DNA of 64,000 nucleotides, taken from Micromonospora sp. WMMD1128. Its GTDB lineage: Bacteria; Actinomycetota; Actinomycetes; Mycobacteriales; Micromonosporaceae. The stretch is taken from the NCBI RefSeq assembly GCF_027497235.1, contig NZ_CP114902.1, forward strand, positions 2,617,501-2,681,500, given 5' to 3'. The position numbers and the translations under genes were made by a program. Shown here one piece after another: positions 1 through 8,045 of this stretch (position 1 is its first letter; the number at the start of each line of letters is the position of its first letter). The notes below the pieces were generated by a model. That model saw nothing but the letters and a program-made list of their open reading frames with translations, had not been told where the DNA came from and ran no database searches.

Positions 1-49
1 GCGAGGTGTGCGTCGTCGGGCCCGCCCGGCGACCGAACGGAGGAGAACC

Positions 50-679
50 ATGGACGAGCCCCTGCCCAGCGCGACGATCCGGACCCGGGTCACGGTCCCG
101 CTACGGTTCCCCGACGGCTATGTGACCACCGCGCGGGTGCACACCTTCCACGGTCTGGTGGACGGCCGGGAGCATCTGGCGTTCGGGCTGGGTGAGCCCG
201 GTGGGTCCGCCCCGCCGCTGGTCCGCCCGCACAGCGAGTGCCTCACCGGTGACGTGTTCGGCAGCCAGCGCTGCGACTGCGGCCCGCAGTTGCGCGAGGC
301 GGTCGAGCGGATCGCCGAGGCCGGCGGCTACCTGCTCTACCTGCGCCAGGAGGGGCGGGGGATCGGCCTGTACGCCAAGCTCGACGCGTACGCCCTCCAG
401 GACGACGGCCTCGACACGTACGAGGCGAACCTGGCCCTGGGCCGGGGCGCGGACGAGCGGGACTACACCGTGGCCGCGCAGATGCTCGCCGCGCTGGGTG
501 TGGACCGGGTGGCCCTGCTCAGCAACAACCCGGACAAGGCCGACCAGATCGAGCGGCTGGGCATCACCGTGGCCGACCGGGTCGCCACCGGCGTGCACCT
601 GTCCCCGGCCAACGCCGGCTATCTGGCCGCCAAGGTCACCCGCGCCGACCATGCCCTCGACCTGCCGTTCGTGCCGTGA
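50..679 (+). CDS. ribA: GTP cyclohydrolase II (RibA)
   Basis: Opens the guanine ring of GTP to give 2,5-diamino-6-ribosylamino-4(3H)-pyrimidinone 5'-phosphate, formate and pyrophosphate, the first step of riboflavin synthesis; cytosolic. The 209-residue protein carries the zinc cluster Cys64, Cys75, Cys77 in HSECLTGDVFGSQRCDC and the catalytic stretch RQEGRGIGL near residues 99-107, followed by TYEANLALG. Length fits stand-alone GCHII rather than the RibBA fusion usual in actinomycetes. The ATG at 50 is preferred because GGAGG lies just upstream at 39-43; an in-frame start exists at 8. It overlaps the next gene by GTGA, so the two are probably translated together. Only 49 bases precede it, so any leader or riboswitch is outside the window. 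Confidence 0.95.
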   Translation: MDEPLPSATIRTRVTVPLRFPDGYVTTARVHTFHGLVDGREHLAFGLGEPGGSAPPLVRPHSECLTGDVFGSQRCDCGPQLREAVERIAEAGGYLLYLRQEGRGIGLYAKLDAYALQDDGLDTYEANLALGRGADERDYTVAAQMLAALGVDRVALLSNNPDKADQIERLGITVADRVATGVHLSPANAGYLAAKVTRADHALDLPFVP

Positions 680-1365
680 CCACCCGCCCGTACGTGCTGC
701 TCAGCTGCGCAATGTCGATCGACGGTTACATCGACGACGCGACCACCGAGCGGTTGCTGCTGTCCAACGACGACGACCTGGACCGGGTCGACGCGACGCG
801 GGCCGCGTGCGACGCGATCATGGTGGGCGCGGCCACGGTCCGCCGCGACGATCCCCGGCTGCTGGTGCGCAGCGAGCGGCGGCGGGCCGAGCGGGTGGCC
901 CGGGGCCTGCCGCCGTCGCCGGTGAAGGTGACGGTCACCGGCAGCGGTGACCTCGACCCGGGGGCCCGGTTCTTCACCACCGGCGACGGGCTCAAGCTCG
1001 TCTACTGCCCGAGCGGGGTGGTGGAGAAGGCCCGGGAGCAGGTGGGTGCCGTGGCCACCGTGGTCGACGCCGGTGCGCCGGCCACCCCGGACGCGGTGGT
1101 CGCCGACCTGGCCGGGCGGGGGATCGGCAGGTTGATGGTCGAGGGCGGCGGCATGATGCACCGCCAGTTCCTCACCGCCGGCCTCGCCGACGAGCTGCAC
1201 CTGGTGGTCGCGCCGTTCTTCGTGGGGGACGGCCGGGCGCCCAGGTTCGTCGGGGAGGGCCACTTCCCGTGGCACCCGGGCCGCCGTGCCCGGGTGATCG
1301 AGGTACGCCAGATCGGCGACGTGGTGCTCACCCGCTACGCCTTGTCCGACCGCTGCCCGGCCTGA
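676..1365 (+). CDS. RibD C-terminal-type / dihydrofolate reductase-family pyrimidine reductase
   Basis: A 229-residue single-domain protein of the RibD_C (dihydrofolate reductase-like) fold, expected to reduce a ribosylated pyrimidine with NADPH. Visible signs are the N-terminal MSIDGYI segment, the nucleotide-facing VGAATVRRDDPRL region near residue 50, and VEGGG near residue 155, the usual RibD_C signature. The zinc deaminase half of bifunctional RibD is absent. The GTG start at 676 overlaps the stop of ribA (GTGA), so the pair forms one unit. In family terms it could be the reductase step for the RibA product, either in riboflavin supply or in a side pathway that diverts the pyrimidine; the window shows no further pathway genes, so the end product is open. 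Confidence 0.85.
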   Translation: MTTRPYVLLSCAMSIDGYIDDATTERLLLSNDDDLDRVDATRAACDAIMVGAATVRRDDPRLLVRSERRRAERVARGLPPSPVKVTVTGSGDLDPGARFFTTGDGLKLVYCPSGVVEKAREQVGAVATVVDAGAPATPDAVVADLAGRGIGRLMVEGGGMMHRQFLTAGLADELHLVVAPFFVGDGRAPRFVGEGHFPWHPGRRARVIEVRQIGDVVLTRYALSDRCPA

Positions 1366-1470
1366 CCAAAGGCCGCCTCCGGTTCGCTCTTGTGCAAGCT
1401 CACGGTCGAAGTTAGTTTGTTGACCATCCATACGAACATTCCACCGTGCATCCCTCCCGAAGGGGGACCG

Positions 1471-3150
1471 ATGAGCGAGCACCACCCCGATCCGGGCTCC
1501 TCCCGTCGCCGCTTCCTCGGCCTGGTCGGCCTCGGCGTGGCCGCCACCACCACCGGCCCGCTGCTCGCCGGCTGCTCCGAGAAACCCGCCGGCTCCGGCG
1601 GCGCCCAGCAGCTCGACGCCGTCTCCGGCCTGCTGCCGACGCACAAGGACCTGACCGGCGCCATCAAACCCGACATCGTCGGCACCCGCCCGGTGGCCGA
1701 CGGCTACACCAGCTATCCGGCCACCCTCGTCGACGCGATCACCGACAAGCCCGGCACCAGCGGCAAGCAGGTCACCGCGATGACGCCCGCGTGGGGGCCG
1801 GCGCCGACCGGCATCGCGCAGAGCGCCTACCTCCAGGCCGTCAACGCCGAGCTGGGCACGCCCGTCAACTTCACCATCCAGGACGGCATCACCTACGCCG
1901 ACAAGCTCAACGCGATGCTCAGCGCCCGGGACGTGCCGGAGCTGCTCTGCGTGCCGAACTGGGAGGTGGAGAAGATCCCGCGCTTCGCCGAGGCGATCAA
2001 GGCGCTCTTCGAGGATCTCACCGACCACCTCAAGGGCGACGCCGTGTCCGCGTACCCGATGCTGGCGAGCTTCCCGACCGGGGCCTGGCGCCAGGCGGTG
2101 TGGAACGAGCGACTGGTGTCCGTGCCCAATCCCACCGACTCGCCGTTCCCGTGGGCGCTGTTCGCCCGCAAGGATGTGCTCGACGCGCGCGGCCTGTCGA
2201 TACCGACAAACCTCGACGACCTGCTCACCATCGCCAAGCAGGTCACCGACCCGGCCCGCAAGGTGTGGGCGTTCGACGACGTCTTCGCCATGATCCAGAT
2301 GTTCCACCGGGTGCCCGGCGCCAACCAGGGATGGCGGCTGCGCTCCGACGGGACGCCGGAGTTCAAGTACGAGACCCCGGAGTTCCGCCAGGCGCTTGAG
2401 GTGATGGCCAAGATCTACAAGGACGGCCTGGTCCACCCGGACATCGTGGCCAGCCGGGGCGCCGACGCCAAGCAGTTGTTCGCCAAGAACGGCGCGATCG
2501 TGTTCAAGCAGGACGGCATGGGCATGTGGCAGGGCGCCCAGGCCGAGCACCAGAAGACCAACCCGAAGTTGAACATCCAGCCGGTGCCGATCTTCTCCGC
2601 CACCGGCGGCGACCCGCTGGTCTGGGGCGAGGACAAGCCGATCTCGTACACCTTCGTCAAGAAGGGCCTCGGCAAGGACCGGGTCCAAGAGCTGCTGCGG
2701 ATCATCAACTGGTGCTCCGCGCCGCTCGGCAGCCAGGAGGCCCAGCTCCGCGACTACGGCGTCGAGGGCAAGCACCACACCACGTCGCCGAACGGGCCGG
2801 TGAAGACCGACCTGGCGTTCAAGGAGATCGCGAATCAATACTTCTTCATCAGCGGTCGCAACCCCACCATCGGGCCGTACCCGGAAACCCCCCGCTACGT
2901 GCCGGACGTGCTGAACTACTCCAACCAGATGGTCAAGTTCCTGGAGAAGAACCCCTGGGCCGGGGTCAAGCTGGAGATGCCGGCCGCCTTCAAGGCCAAC
3001 CAGGTGCCCACCGAGGACAAGTTCACCGACGTCCTGCGCGGCCGGCGCCCGCTCAGCGACGCGGACGCCATCGTCGCGGAGTGGAAGTCGAACGGCGGGG
3101 AGGAAGCCCGCAAGCTGCTCGCCGACTCGCTGCCCAAGGCGGCCAAGTGA
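1471..3150 (+). CDS. LplA-like extracellular solute-binding lipoprotein of an ABC importer
   Basis: A 559-residue binding protein for a sugar or oligosaccharide importer, anchored outside the membrane. The N terminus has a twin-arginine motif (SSRRRFLGL, residues 11-19) and a lipobox ending LAGC at Cys35, so export by Tat and lipidation are likely. The length and the two partner permeases match the LplA/YtcQ group (large binding proteins for oligogalacturonide- or rhamnogalacturonan-type ligands) rather than the shorter MalE type. The ATG at 1471 is chosen over an in-frame TTG at 1390 because the AGGGGG ribosome site at 1461-1466 and the signal peptide fit it. A TTGACC element at 1420-1425 may be a -35 box. 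No ATPase gene is present, which is usual since a shared MsiK-type ATPase serves such systems. Confidence 0.85.
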   Translation: MSEHHPDPGSSRRRFLGLVGLGVAATTTGPLLAGCSEKPAGSGGAQQLDAVSGLLPTHKDLTGAIKPDIVGTRPVADGYTSYPATLVDAITDKPGTSGKQVTAMTPAWGPAPTGIAQSAYLQAVNAELGTPVNFTIQDGITYADKLNAMLSARDVPELLCVPNWEVEKIPRFAEAIKALFEDLTDHLKGDAVSAYPMLASFPTGAWRQAVWNERLVSVPNPTDSPFPWALFARKDVLDARGLSIPTNLDDLLTIAKQVTDPARKVWAFDDVFAMIQMFHRVPGANQGWRLRSDGTPEFKYETPEFRQALEVMAKIYKDGLVHPDIVASRGADAKQLFAKNGAIVFKQDGMGMWQGAQAEHQKTNPKLNIQPVPIFSATGGDPLVWGEDKPISYTFVKKGLGKDRVQELLRIINWCSAPLGSQEAQLRDYGVEGKHHTTSPNGPVKTDLAFKEIANQYFFISGRNPTIGPYPETPRYVPDVLNYSNQMVKFLEKNPWAGVKLEMPAAFKANQVPTEDKFTDVLRGRRPLSDADAIVAEWKSNGGEEARKLLADSLPKAAK

Positions 3151-4160
3151 GCGAGCCGGCCGTCGTGGTCGGGCCCGAGCGGGCCCGACCCGACGAGCCG
3201 GCCCCACCGGTACGCGCGCCCCGCCGTCGTCGGGTGCCGCTGGGCACCCGGCTGCGGCGCGACTGGCAACTGCTGGCCATGGTGGCGCCCGGCTTCGGGA
3301 TCCTGCTGGTCTTCAGCTACCTGCCGATCGCCGGCAACGTCATCGCGTTCCAGGACTACAACCCCTACCTCGGCGACAACCCCTGGCAGGCGTTCACGCA
3401 CAGCAACTGGATCGGGTTCGGCCAGTTCCAGCTCCTCTTCGACGACCCGGCGTTCTGGGACGCGTTCCGCAACACGCTCGCCATCACCGCGTTCCAACTC
3501 GTGTTCTTCTTCCCGCTGCCGATCCTGCTCGCGGTCATGCTGCACAACCTGCTCTCCAGCCGGCTGCGCGGCTTCGTCCAGACCGTCGTCTACCTGCCGC
3601 ACTTCTTCAGCTGGGTGCTTGTGGTCACCTTCTTCGTCGCCATGCTCGGCGGCGCCGGGCTGCTGGCGCAGACCATGCGCGAAGCCGGCATGCAGCCGTG
3701 GCACGTGATGACCAACCCGGACACGTTCATCGTCCTGGTCACCGCGGAGGCGGTGTGGAAGGACGTCGGCTGGGGCACCATCGTCTTCCTGGCCGCGCTG
3801 TCCACCATCGACCAGAACCTCTACGAGGCAGCCGCCGCGGACGGCGCTGGGCGGTGGCGGCGGCTGTGGCACATCACGCTGCCCGGCCTGCGTCCGGTGA
3901 TCGTCCTGCTGCTCATCCTGCGCCTGGGCGACGCGCTCTCGGTCGGCTTCGAGCAGTTCCTGCTGCAACGCGACGCGGTCGGCCGGCAGGCCGCCGAGGT
4001 GCTCGACACCTTCGTCTACCACTTCTCCATCGCCACCGGAAACTACGGCTACGGCGCGGCGGCCGGGCTGTTCAAAGCCGTCATCGGCCTCGTGCTGATC
4101 CTGGCCGCCAACCGGGTGGCGCACATGCTCGGCGAGCGAGGGGTCTACTCGAAGTCATGA
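3147..4160 (+). CDS. LplB-like ABC sugar importer permease
   Basis: A 337-residue inner-membrane permease with six predicted membrane segments. The EAA loop that docks the ATPase is seen near residues 226-245 (EAAAADGAGRWRRLWHITLP). A charged, arginine-rich N-terminal tail of about 35 residues precedes the first helix (WQLLAMVAPGFGILLVF). The GTG start at 3147 overlaps the binding-protein stop (GTGA). Sequence style, including the YLPHFFSW segment, fits the LplB/YteP subfamily of oligosaccharide permeases. It should form a heterodimer with the following gene product. Confidence 0.88.
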   Translation: MSEPAVVVGPERARPDEPAPPVRAPRRRRVPLGTRLRRDWQLLAMVAPGFGILLVFSYLPIAGNVIAFQDYNPYLGDNPWQAFTHSNWIGFGQFQLLFDDPAFWDAFRNTLAITAFQLVFFFPLPILLAVMLHNLLSSRLRGFVQTVVYLPHFFSWVLVVTFFVAMLGGAGLLAQTMREAGMQPWHVMTNPDTFIVLVTAEAVWKDVGWGTIVFLAALSTIDQNLYEAAAADGAGRWRRLWHITLPGLRPVIVLLLILRLGDALSVGFEQFLLQRDAVGRQAAEVLDTFVYHFSIATGNYGYGAAAGLFKAVIGLVLILAANRVAHMLGERGVYSKS

Positions 4161-5077
4161 CCGTGCTCACCCGCCGGCCGTCCGGCGCCCGCGCCCGCCG
4201 CCCGATCTGGGAGGAGCCCCCGACCCCGGTCGGTCAGGGGCTCAAGGCCCTCGTGCTCACGCTGCTGGTGCTCGGGGTGCTCTTCCCGCTCTGGGTGGTG
4301 CTGGTGACAAGCCTCTCCTCCCGGCAGACCATCGCCGACGCCGGCGGCCTGGTGATCGTGCCGAAGGGCATCGACACCTCGGCCTACCAGACCATCCTCG
4401 CCGGCGGCGCGGTCACCCGGGCACTGTGGGTCAGCACGCTCGTCACCGTCTGCGGCACCGCGATCGCGCTCACCGTCACCGTGCTGGCCGCGTACGGGCT
4501 GTCCCGGCCGGGGTCGCTCGGGCACCGCTGGCTGCTCGCCTACTTCCTCCTCCCGTTCCTGGTCTACCCCCCGCTGGTGCCCCGCTATCTGGTGGTCACC
4601 GGGCTGGGGCTCAAGGACACCATCTGGGCGCTGGTCCTCCCGCCGGCGATCAGCGTGTTCAACCTCGTCGTGGTGCGCGGCTTCTTCCAGGGCATCCCGC
4701 AGGAGTTGCTGGACAGCGCCCGCATCGACGGGGCCAGCGACTTCCGTACCCTGGCCCGGATCGTGCTGCCGCTGTCCCGCGCGGTCATCGCCGTGGTCGG
4801 CCTCTTCTACGCGGTCAGCTACTGGAACGTCTGGTTCGACGCGTTGCTGTTCATCGACCGCAACGACATGTACCCGATCCAGCGGGTGCTCCAGAGCTAC
4901 CTGCTGGCCGGGCAGGCGCCGCACACCGCGGGCGGCACCACCGGGGTGAACATGCCGCCGACCGAGGCGGTCAAGATGGCGGTGGTGGTGCTGACCGTCG
5001 CGCCGATCGTCGCGGTCTACCCGTTCGTCCAGCGGCACTTCATCAAGGGCGTGCTGATCGGCGCGGTCAAGGGCTGA
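4157..5077 (+). CDS. LplC/YtcP-like ABC sugar importer permease
   Basis: A 306-residue second permease of the same importer, with six hydrophobic segments and an EAA-type loop near residues 184-205 (SARIDGASDFRTLARIVLP). The start ATG at 4157 overlaps the previous stop (ATGA). The ending HFIKGVLIGAVKG is typical of the YtcP group, and the ABC set stops here, just before a hairpin at 5079-5097. Context suggests the ligand is a plant polysaccharide fragment, in keeping with the pectate lyase locus 35 kb downstream, but nothing in the sequence proves the substrate. Confidence 0.88.
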   Translation: MTVLTRRPSGARARRPIWEEPPTPVGQGLKALVLTLLVLGVLFPLWVVLVTSLSSRQTIADAGGLVIVPKGIDTSAYQTILAGGAVTRALWVSTLVTVCGTAIALTVTVLAAYGLSRPGSLGHRWLLAYFLLPFLVYPPLVPRYLVVTGLGLKDTIWALVLPPAISVFNLVVVRGFFQGIPQELLDSARIDGASDFRTLARIVLPLSRAVIAVVGLFYAVSYWNVWFDALLFIDRNDMYPIQRVLQSYLLAGQAPHTAGGTTGVNMPPTEAVKMAVVVLTVAPIVAVYPFVQRHFIKGVLIGAVKG

Positions 5078-5078
5078 G

Positions 5079-5097
5079 CCGCCCGCGCACCGGGCGG
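5079..5097 (+). terminator. Hairpin after the LplABC-like operon
   Basis: CCGCCCG at 5079-5085 pairs perfectly with CGGGCGG at 5091-5097 across a 5-base loop, one base after the stop codon of the last permease gene. It has no T-run, as is common for actinomycete terminators. Confidence 0.55.
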
Positions 5098-5133
5098 TCG
5101 GCCTCCCGGGGGCCCGGCCGGTAGGTTGCACGC

Positions 5134-5676
5134 ATGTTCGCGATCGCGCTCACCGACGACGCCGAGCTGCGGCCACTCCAGCCGTGGCACGCCGACGAGT
5201 TCCTCGCCAACCTGGACCGCTGCCGGGAGCACATCGCCCCCTGGGTCGGCGCGTCCTTCGTGGCCACCGACGCCGACTCGGCCCGCCGGGTGCTCCAGAA
5301 CTACGCCGACCGCTGGGCCCGCGACGACGGCGGCATCTGGGGCATCTGGCAGCGCGGCACGCTCGTCGGGGGAGTGCTGCTGGTGTCGCTGAGCACCGCG
5401 CGCGGGGTCTGCGAGGCCGGCTGCTGGCTGGAGGCGGAGGCCGAGGGGCAGGGCCTGGTCACCCGCGCCGCCCGGGTGGTCATCGACTGGGCGGTCGTCG
5501 AGCGCGGCATCCACCGCGTCGAGTGGGTGACCCGGGCCGGCAACGAACGCAGCATCGCGGTCGCCCGGCGGCTCGGCATGCGCCGCGACGGCGTGCTCCG
5601 GGGTGCCGCGCCGACGCCTGAGGGCCGGGCCGACATGGAGGTCTGGTCGGTGCTGGCGCCGGAGTGGACGGCCTGA
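5134..5676 (+). CDS. GNAT-family N-acetyltransferase (RimJ/RimL type)
   Basis: A 180-residue acetyltransferase of the RimJ/RimL branch, which move acetyl groups from acetyl-CoA to N-terminal amines of proteins or to small amines. The order of elements fits the family: an N-terminal ELRPLQPWHADEF segment, the acceptor strand region GGVLLVSLS, the acetyl-CoA loop region EGQGLVTRAARVVIDWA near residue 108-124, then VEWVTRAGNERSIAVARRLG, which is the conserved asparagine-containing end of the fold. The start ATG at 5134 has no strong ribosome site. It stands alone between a terminator-like hairpin and a small unrelated gene, so the substrate cannot be inferred. Confidence 0.82.
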   Translation: MFAIALTDDAELRPLQPWHADEFLANLDRCREHIAPWVGASFVATDADSARRVLQNYADRWARDDGGIWGIWQRGTLVGGVLLVSLSTARGVCEAGCWLEAEAEGQGLVTRAARVVIDWAVVERGIHRVEWVTRAGNERSIAVARRLGMRRDGVLRGAAPTPEGRADMEVWSVLAPEWTA

Positions 5677-5714
5677 GGCGAATTCTTGTCACACCCGGAC
5701 GTCAACATGTGTCC

Positions 5715-6149
5715 ATGGCTGTTCCCGCACTGGCCGACCGGTCCCCGCAGCCGCGCGCCCTGCCGCTGCGCGAGGTCCGCACCCGGCTCACCCAGCTCGT
5801 CTCCCTGGCCGAGCTGACCGACACCGTCACCCTCGTCACCCGCGACGGCGACCCCCGCCCGATCGCCGCGATCGTGCCCGCCCCGGCCGCCCGCACCAGC
5901 GCCCAGGCCCGGGCCGACACCGATCGGGTCGCCGCGGTCAGCGCCGATCGGGTCGCCGCGGTCAGCGCCGGCTGGGCCCGTCGCCTGGAGGAGCTGCACC
6001 GGCAGTCCAGCCGGCGGCACGCCGCCGAGCTGCGGGCGCTCACCGACGCGCTCGCCGAGGCGTGGGCCGAGCTGGAGCGACGCGCGCCGGCCGGCGATCC
6101 GGCGCTCAACCGGCTCCGCGCCGCCCACGCCGACCTGCTGCGCCCCTGA
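5715..6149 (+). CDS. Small protein with Phd/YefM antitoxin-like N-terminal domain
   Basis: A 144-residue protein. Residues about 14-53 (LREVRTRLTQLVSLAEL, then VTLVTRDGDPRPIAAIVPA) resemble the dimerising, DNA-binding fold of Phd/YefM antitoxins, in which a strand-helix-strand unit ends in a hydrophobic A-A-I/L-V-P run. The remainder is a charged helical tail rich in Ala, Arg and Glu that could be a coiled coil. No RelE/Doc/PIN-type toxin gene lies on either side, so it is an orphan antitoxin-like regulator at best. The tail contains a perfect 24-base tandem duplication giving DRVAAVSA twice. The ATG at 5715 is chosen over 5664, which lies inside the upstream gene. Confidence is moderate for the domain and low for any function. 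Confidence 0.6.
   Translation: MAVPALADRSPQPRALPLREVRTRLTQLVSLAELTDTVTLVTRDGDPRPIAAIVPAPAARTSAQARADTDRVAAVSADRVAAVSAGWARRLEELHRQSSRRHAAELRALTDALAEAWAELERRAPAGDPALNRLRAAHADLLRP
5921..5968 (+). repeat. Perfect 24-bp tandem duplication inside the Phd-like gene
   Basis: Bases 5921-5944 and 5945-5968 are identical (CGATCGGGTCGCC... in both), adding one in-frame copy of DRVAAVSA to the helical tail. The identity suggests a recent slippage or unequal-crossover event. Confidence 0.95.
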
Positions 6150-6160
6150 CCCGGCCGTCC

Positions 6161-6178
6161 CCGGCCGCTTTCGGCCGG
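6161..6178. terminator. Bidirectional hairpin between convergent genes
   Basis: CCGGCCG (6161-6167), loop CTTT, CGGCCGG (6172-6178): a perfect 7-bp stem located between the ends of the Phd-like gene and pgi, which converge here. A role as a shared terminator is inferred. Confidence 0.6.
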
Positions 6179-6195
6179 AGACGGCGGACGCGGGG

Positions 6196-7830
6196 TCAGC
6201 TCCGGCCGCGCTCGGCGCGGTAGCGGCGGATCAGCTCGGCGGTGGAGGTGTCCACCTCGGCGAGGTCCGGGTCGGTCCCGGTGAGCTTCGGCGCGAGCTG
6301 GTTGGCCATCACCTTGCCCAACTCCACGCCCCACTGGTCGAACGCGTTGATGTCCCAGACCGCGGCCTCGGTGAACACGATGTGCTCGTAGAGCGCGATG
6401 AGCTGCCCCAGCGTCGCCGGGGTGAGCTTCGGCGCCAGGATCGAGGTGGTCGGGTGGTTGCCCGCCATCACCCGGTGCGGCACCACGTCGGCCGCGGTGC
6501 CCTCGGCCTCCACCTGCTCCCGGGTCCGCCCGAAGGCCAACGCGGCGGTCTGGGCGAAGAAGTTCGACATGAACAGGTCGTGCATGTCGCCCAGGTCGTG
6601 GTTGGGGTGGCTGAACGCGATGAAGTCCGCCGGGATCAGCCGGGTGCCCTGGTGGATGAGCTGATAGAAGGCGTGCTGACCGTTGGTGCCGGGCTCACCC
6701 CAGAAGATCTCCCCGGTCGGGCACGTCACGGGTGAGCCGTCGACCCGCGCCGACTTGCCGTTGCTCTCCATCGTCAACTGCTGGAGGTACGCCGGGAACC
6801 GGTGCAGATACTGCGCGTACGGCAGCACGGCGTGGGTCTCCGCGCCGAGGAAATCCGTGTACCAGACGTTGAGCAGGCCGAGCAGCGCCGGCACGTTGCG
6901 CTCGACCGGGCTGGCGCGGAAGTGCTCGTCGACGGCGTGGTAGCCGGCGAGCATCTCGCGGAACCGGTCCGGGCCGACCGCCAGCATCACCGACAGCCCG
7001 ACCGCCGACGGCAGCGAGTAACGCCCGCCCACCCAGTCCCAGAAGCCGAACATGTTCTCCGGGTCGATGCCGAAGTCGCGGACCCGCTGCTCGTTGGTGC
7101 TGACCGCGACGAAGTGCCGGGCGACGGCGTCGTCGTCGGCGTCCAGCCCGGCGAGCAGCCAGCGCCGCGCCTGGTCGGCGTTGGCGAGCGTCTCCTGCGT
7201 GGAGAAGGTCTTCGAGACCACCACGAACAGGGTGCTCGCCGGGTCCAGGTCGGCGGTCTTGTCGTGGATGTCGGTCGGGTCGATGTTGGACACGAACCGG
7301 CAGCTGATCCCGGCGTCCCGGTATGCCTTCAACGCCTCGTACGCCATCACCGGGCCGAGGTCGGAACCGCCGATGCCGATGTTGACCACGGTGGTGATCC
7401 GCTCGCCGGTGTGACCGCGCCACGCGCCGGAGCGGACCCGCTCGGCGAAGGCCGACATCCGGTCCAGCACGGCGTGCACGTCGGCGACGACGTCCTGGCC
7501 GTCCACGGTGAGCGAGGCGTCCCGGGGCAGGCGCAGCGCGGTGTGCAGCACGGCCCGGTCCTCGGTGACGTTGATGTGCCGGCCGGCGAACATCGCCGCG
7601 ATCTTCCCGGTCAGGCCGACCCGCTCGGCGAGCGCGACGAGCAGCGCGACCGTCTCGTCGGTGACCAGATTCTTGCTGTAGTCCACGTGCAGGTCGGCGA
7701 CCTCGCCGGTGAGCCGTTCGCCCCGCTGCCCGTCGGCGGCGAAGAGCTCACGCAGGTGGGTGCCGCGCATCGCCTCGGCGTGCTTGCGCAGCGCCTGCCA
7801 TTCGTCGGTGGTGGTGACGTCCACAGCCAT
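6196..7830 (-). CDS. pgi: Glucose-6-phosphate isomerase
   Basis: Interconverts glucose-6-phosphate and fructose-6-phosphate in glycolysis and gluconeogenesis; cytosolic dimer. The 544-residue length is normal for bacterial Pgi. Sugar-isomerase domains are marked by [19 protein letters not shown] and the Pgi signature [12 protein letters not shown] near residue 268. Catalytic residues known from the family are visible as Glu in [10 protein letters not shown], His in [15 protein letters not shown] and Lys in [13 protein letters not shown]. The ATG at 7828-7830 is preferred to in-frame starts further upstream because AAGGAGA precedes it about ten bases away. It is divergent from the ABC exporter at 8046, and an 18-bp perfect stem-loop lies in the shared 215-bp region. 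Confidence 0.97.
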   Translation of the reverse strand: MAVDVTTTDEWQALRKHAEAMRGTHLRELFAADGQRGERLTGEVADLHVDYSKNLVTDETVALLVALAERVGLTGKIAAMFAGRHINVTEDRAVLHTALRLPRDASLTVDGQDVVADVHAVLDRMSAFAERVRSGAWRGHTGERITTVVNIGIGGSDLGPVMAYEALKAYRDAGISCRFVSNIDPTDIHDKTADLDPASTLFVVVSKTFSTQETLANADQARRWLLAGLDADDDAVARHFVAVSTNEQRVRDFGIDPENMFGFWDWVGGRYSLPSAVGLSVMLAVGPDRFREMLAGYHAVDEHFRASPVERNVPALLGLLNVWYTDFLGAETHAVLPYAQYLHRFPAYLQQLTMESNGKSARVDGSPVTCPTGEIFWGEPGTNGQHAFYQLIHQGTRLIPADFIAFSHPNHDLGDMHDLFMSNFFAQTAALAFGRTREQVEAEGTAADVVPHRVMAGNHPTTSILAPKLTPATLGQLIALYEHIVFTEAAVWDINAFDQWGVELGKVMANQLAPKLTGTDPDLAEVDTSTAELIRRYRAERGRS

Positions 7831-7903
7831 CGGGTCGATCTTCTCCTTCACGACGGGCGGTCGGCGGGCATCCGCCCACGACCCCACAAGCCTGCCACCC
7901 GGC

Positions 7904-7942
7904 GCCGGCCGCCGCGACGCGACCCGCGTCGCGGCGGCCGGC
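7904..7942. repeat. 18-bp perfect stem-loop in the pgi / ABC exporter divergent region
   Basis: Bases 7904-7921 and 7925-7942 are exact reverse complements (left arm GCCGGCCGCCGCGACGCG) around the 3-base loop ACC. It lies about 75 bases upstream of the pgi start and 104 bases upstream of the exporter start, between divergent genes, so it is not a simple 3' terminator. It may be a leader structure in the pgi transcript or a cruciform/protein site; which is not decidable from the sequence. Confidence 0.9.
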
Positions 7943-8045
7943 ACGACACGGGCTTCGGACACCCGTTCGACACGCCGACTACTGGCTGACAGTCCAAGAT
8001 TGCCGACAGTAAGATCCTGCTGCTCGACCACTCGCGGGAGGTGCC

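Noticed and set aside
1..49. FMN riboswitch ahead of ribA
   Set aside because: Only 49 bases precede the start and they show no riboswitch core; a leader would lie outside the window.
619..3207. An 862-codon minus-strand frame opposite the reductase and binding-protein genes
   Set aside because: Arg/Gly/Pro-rich translation without any motif; the plus-strand genes have clear signals.
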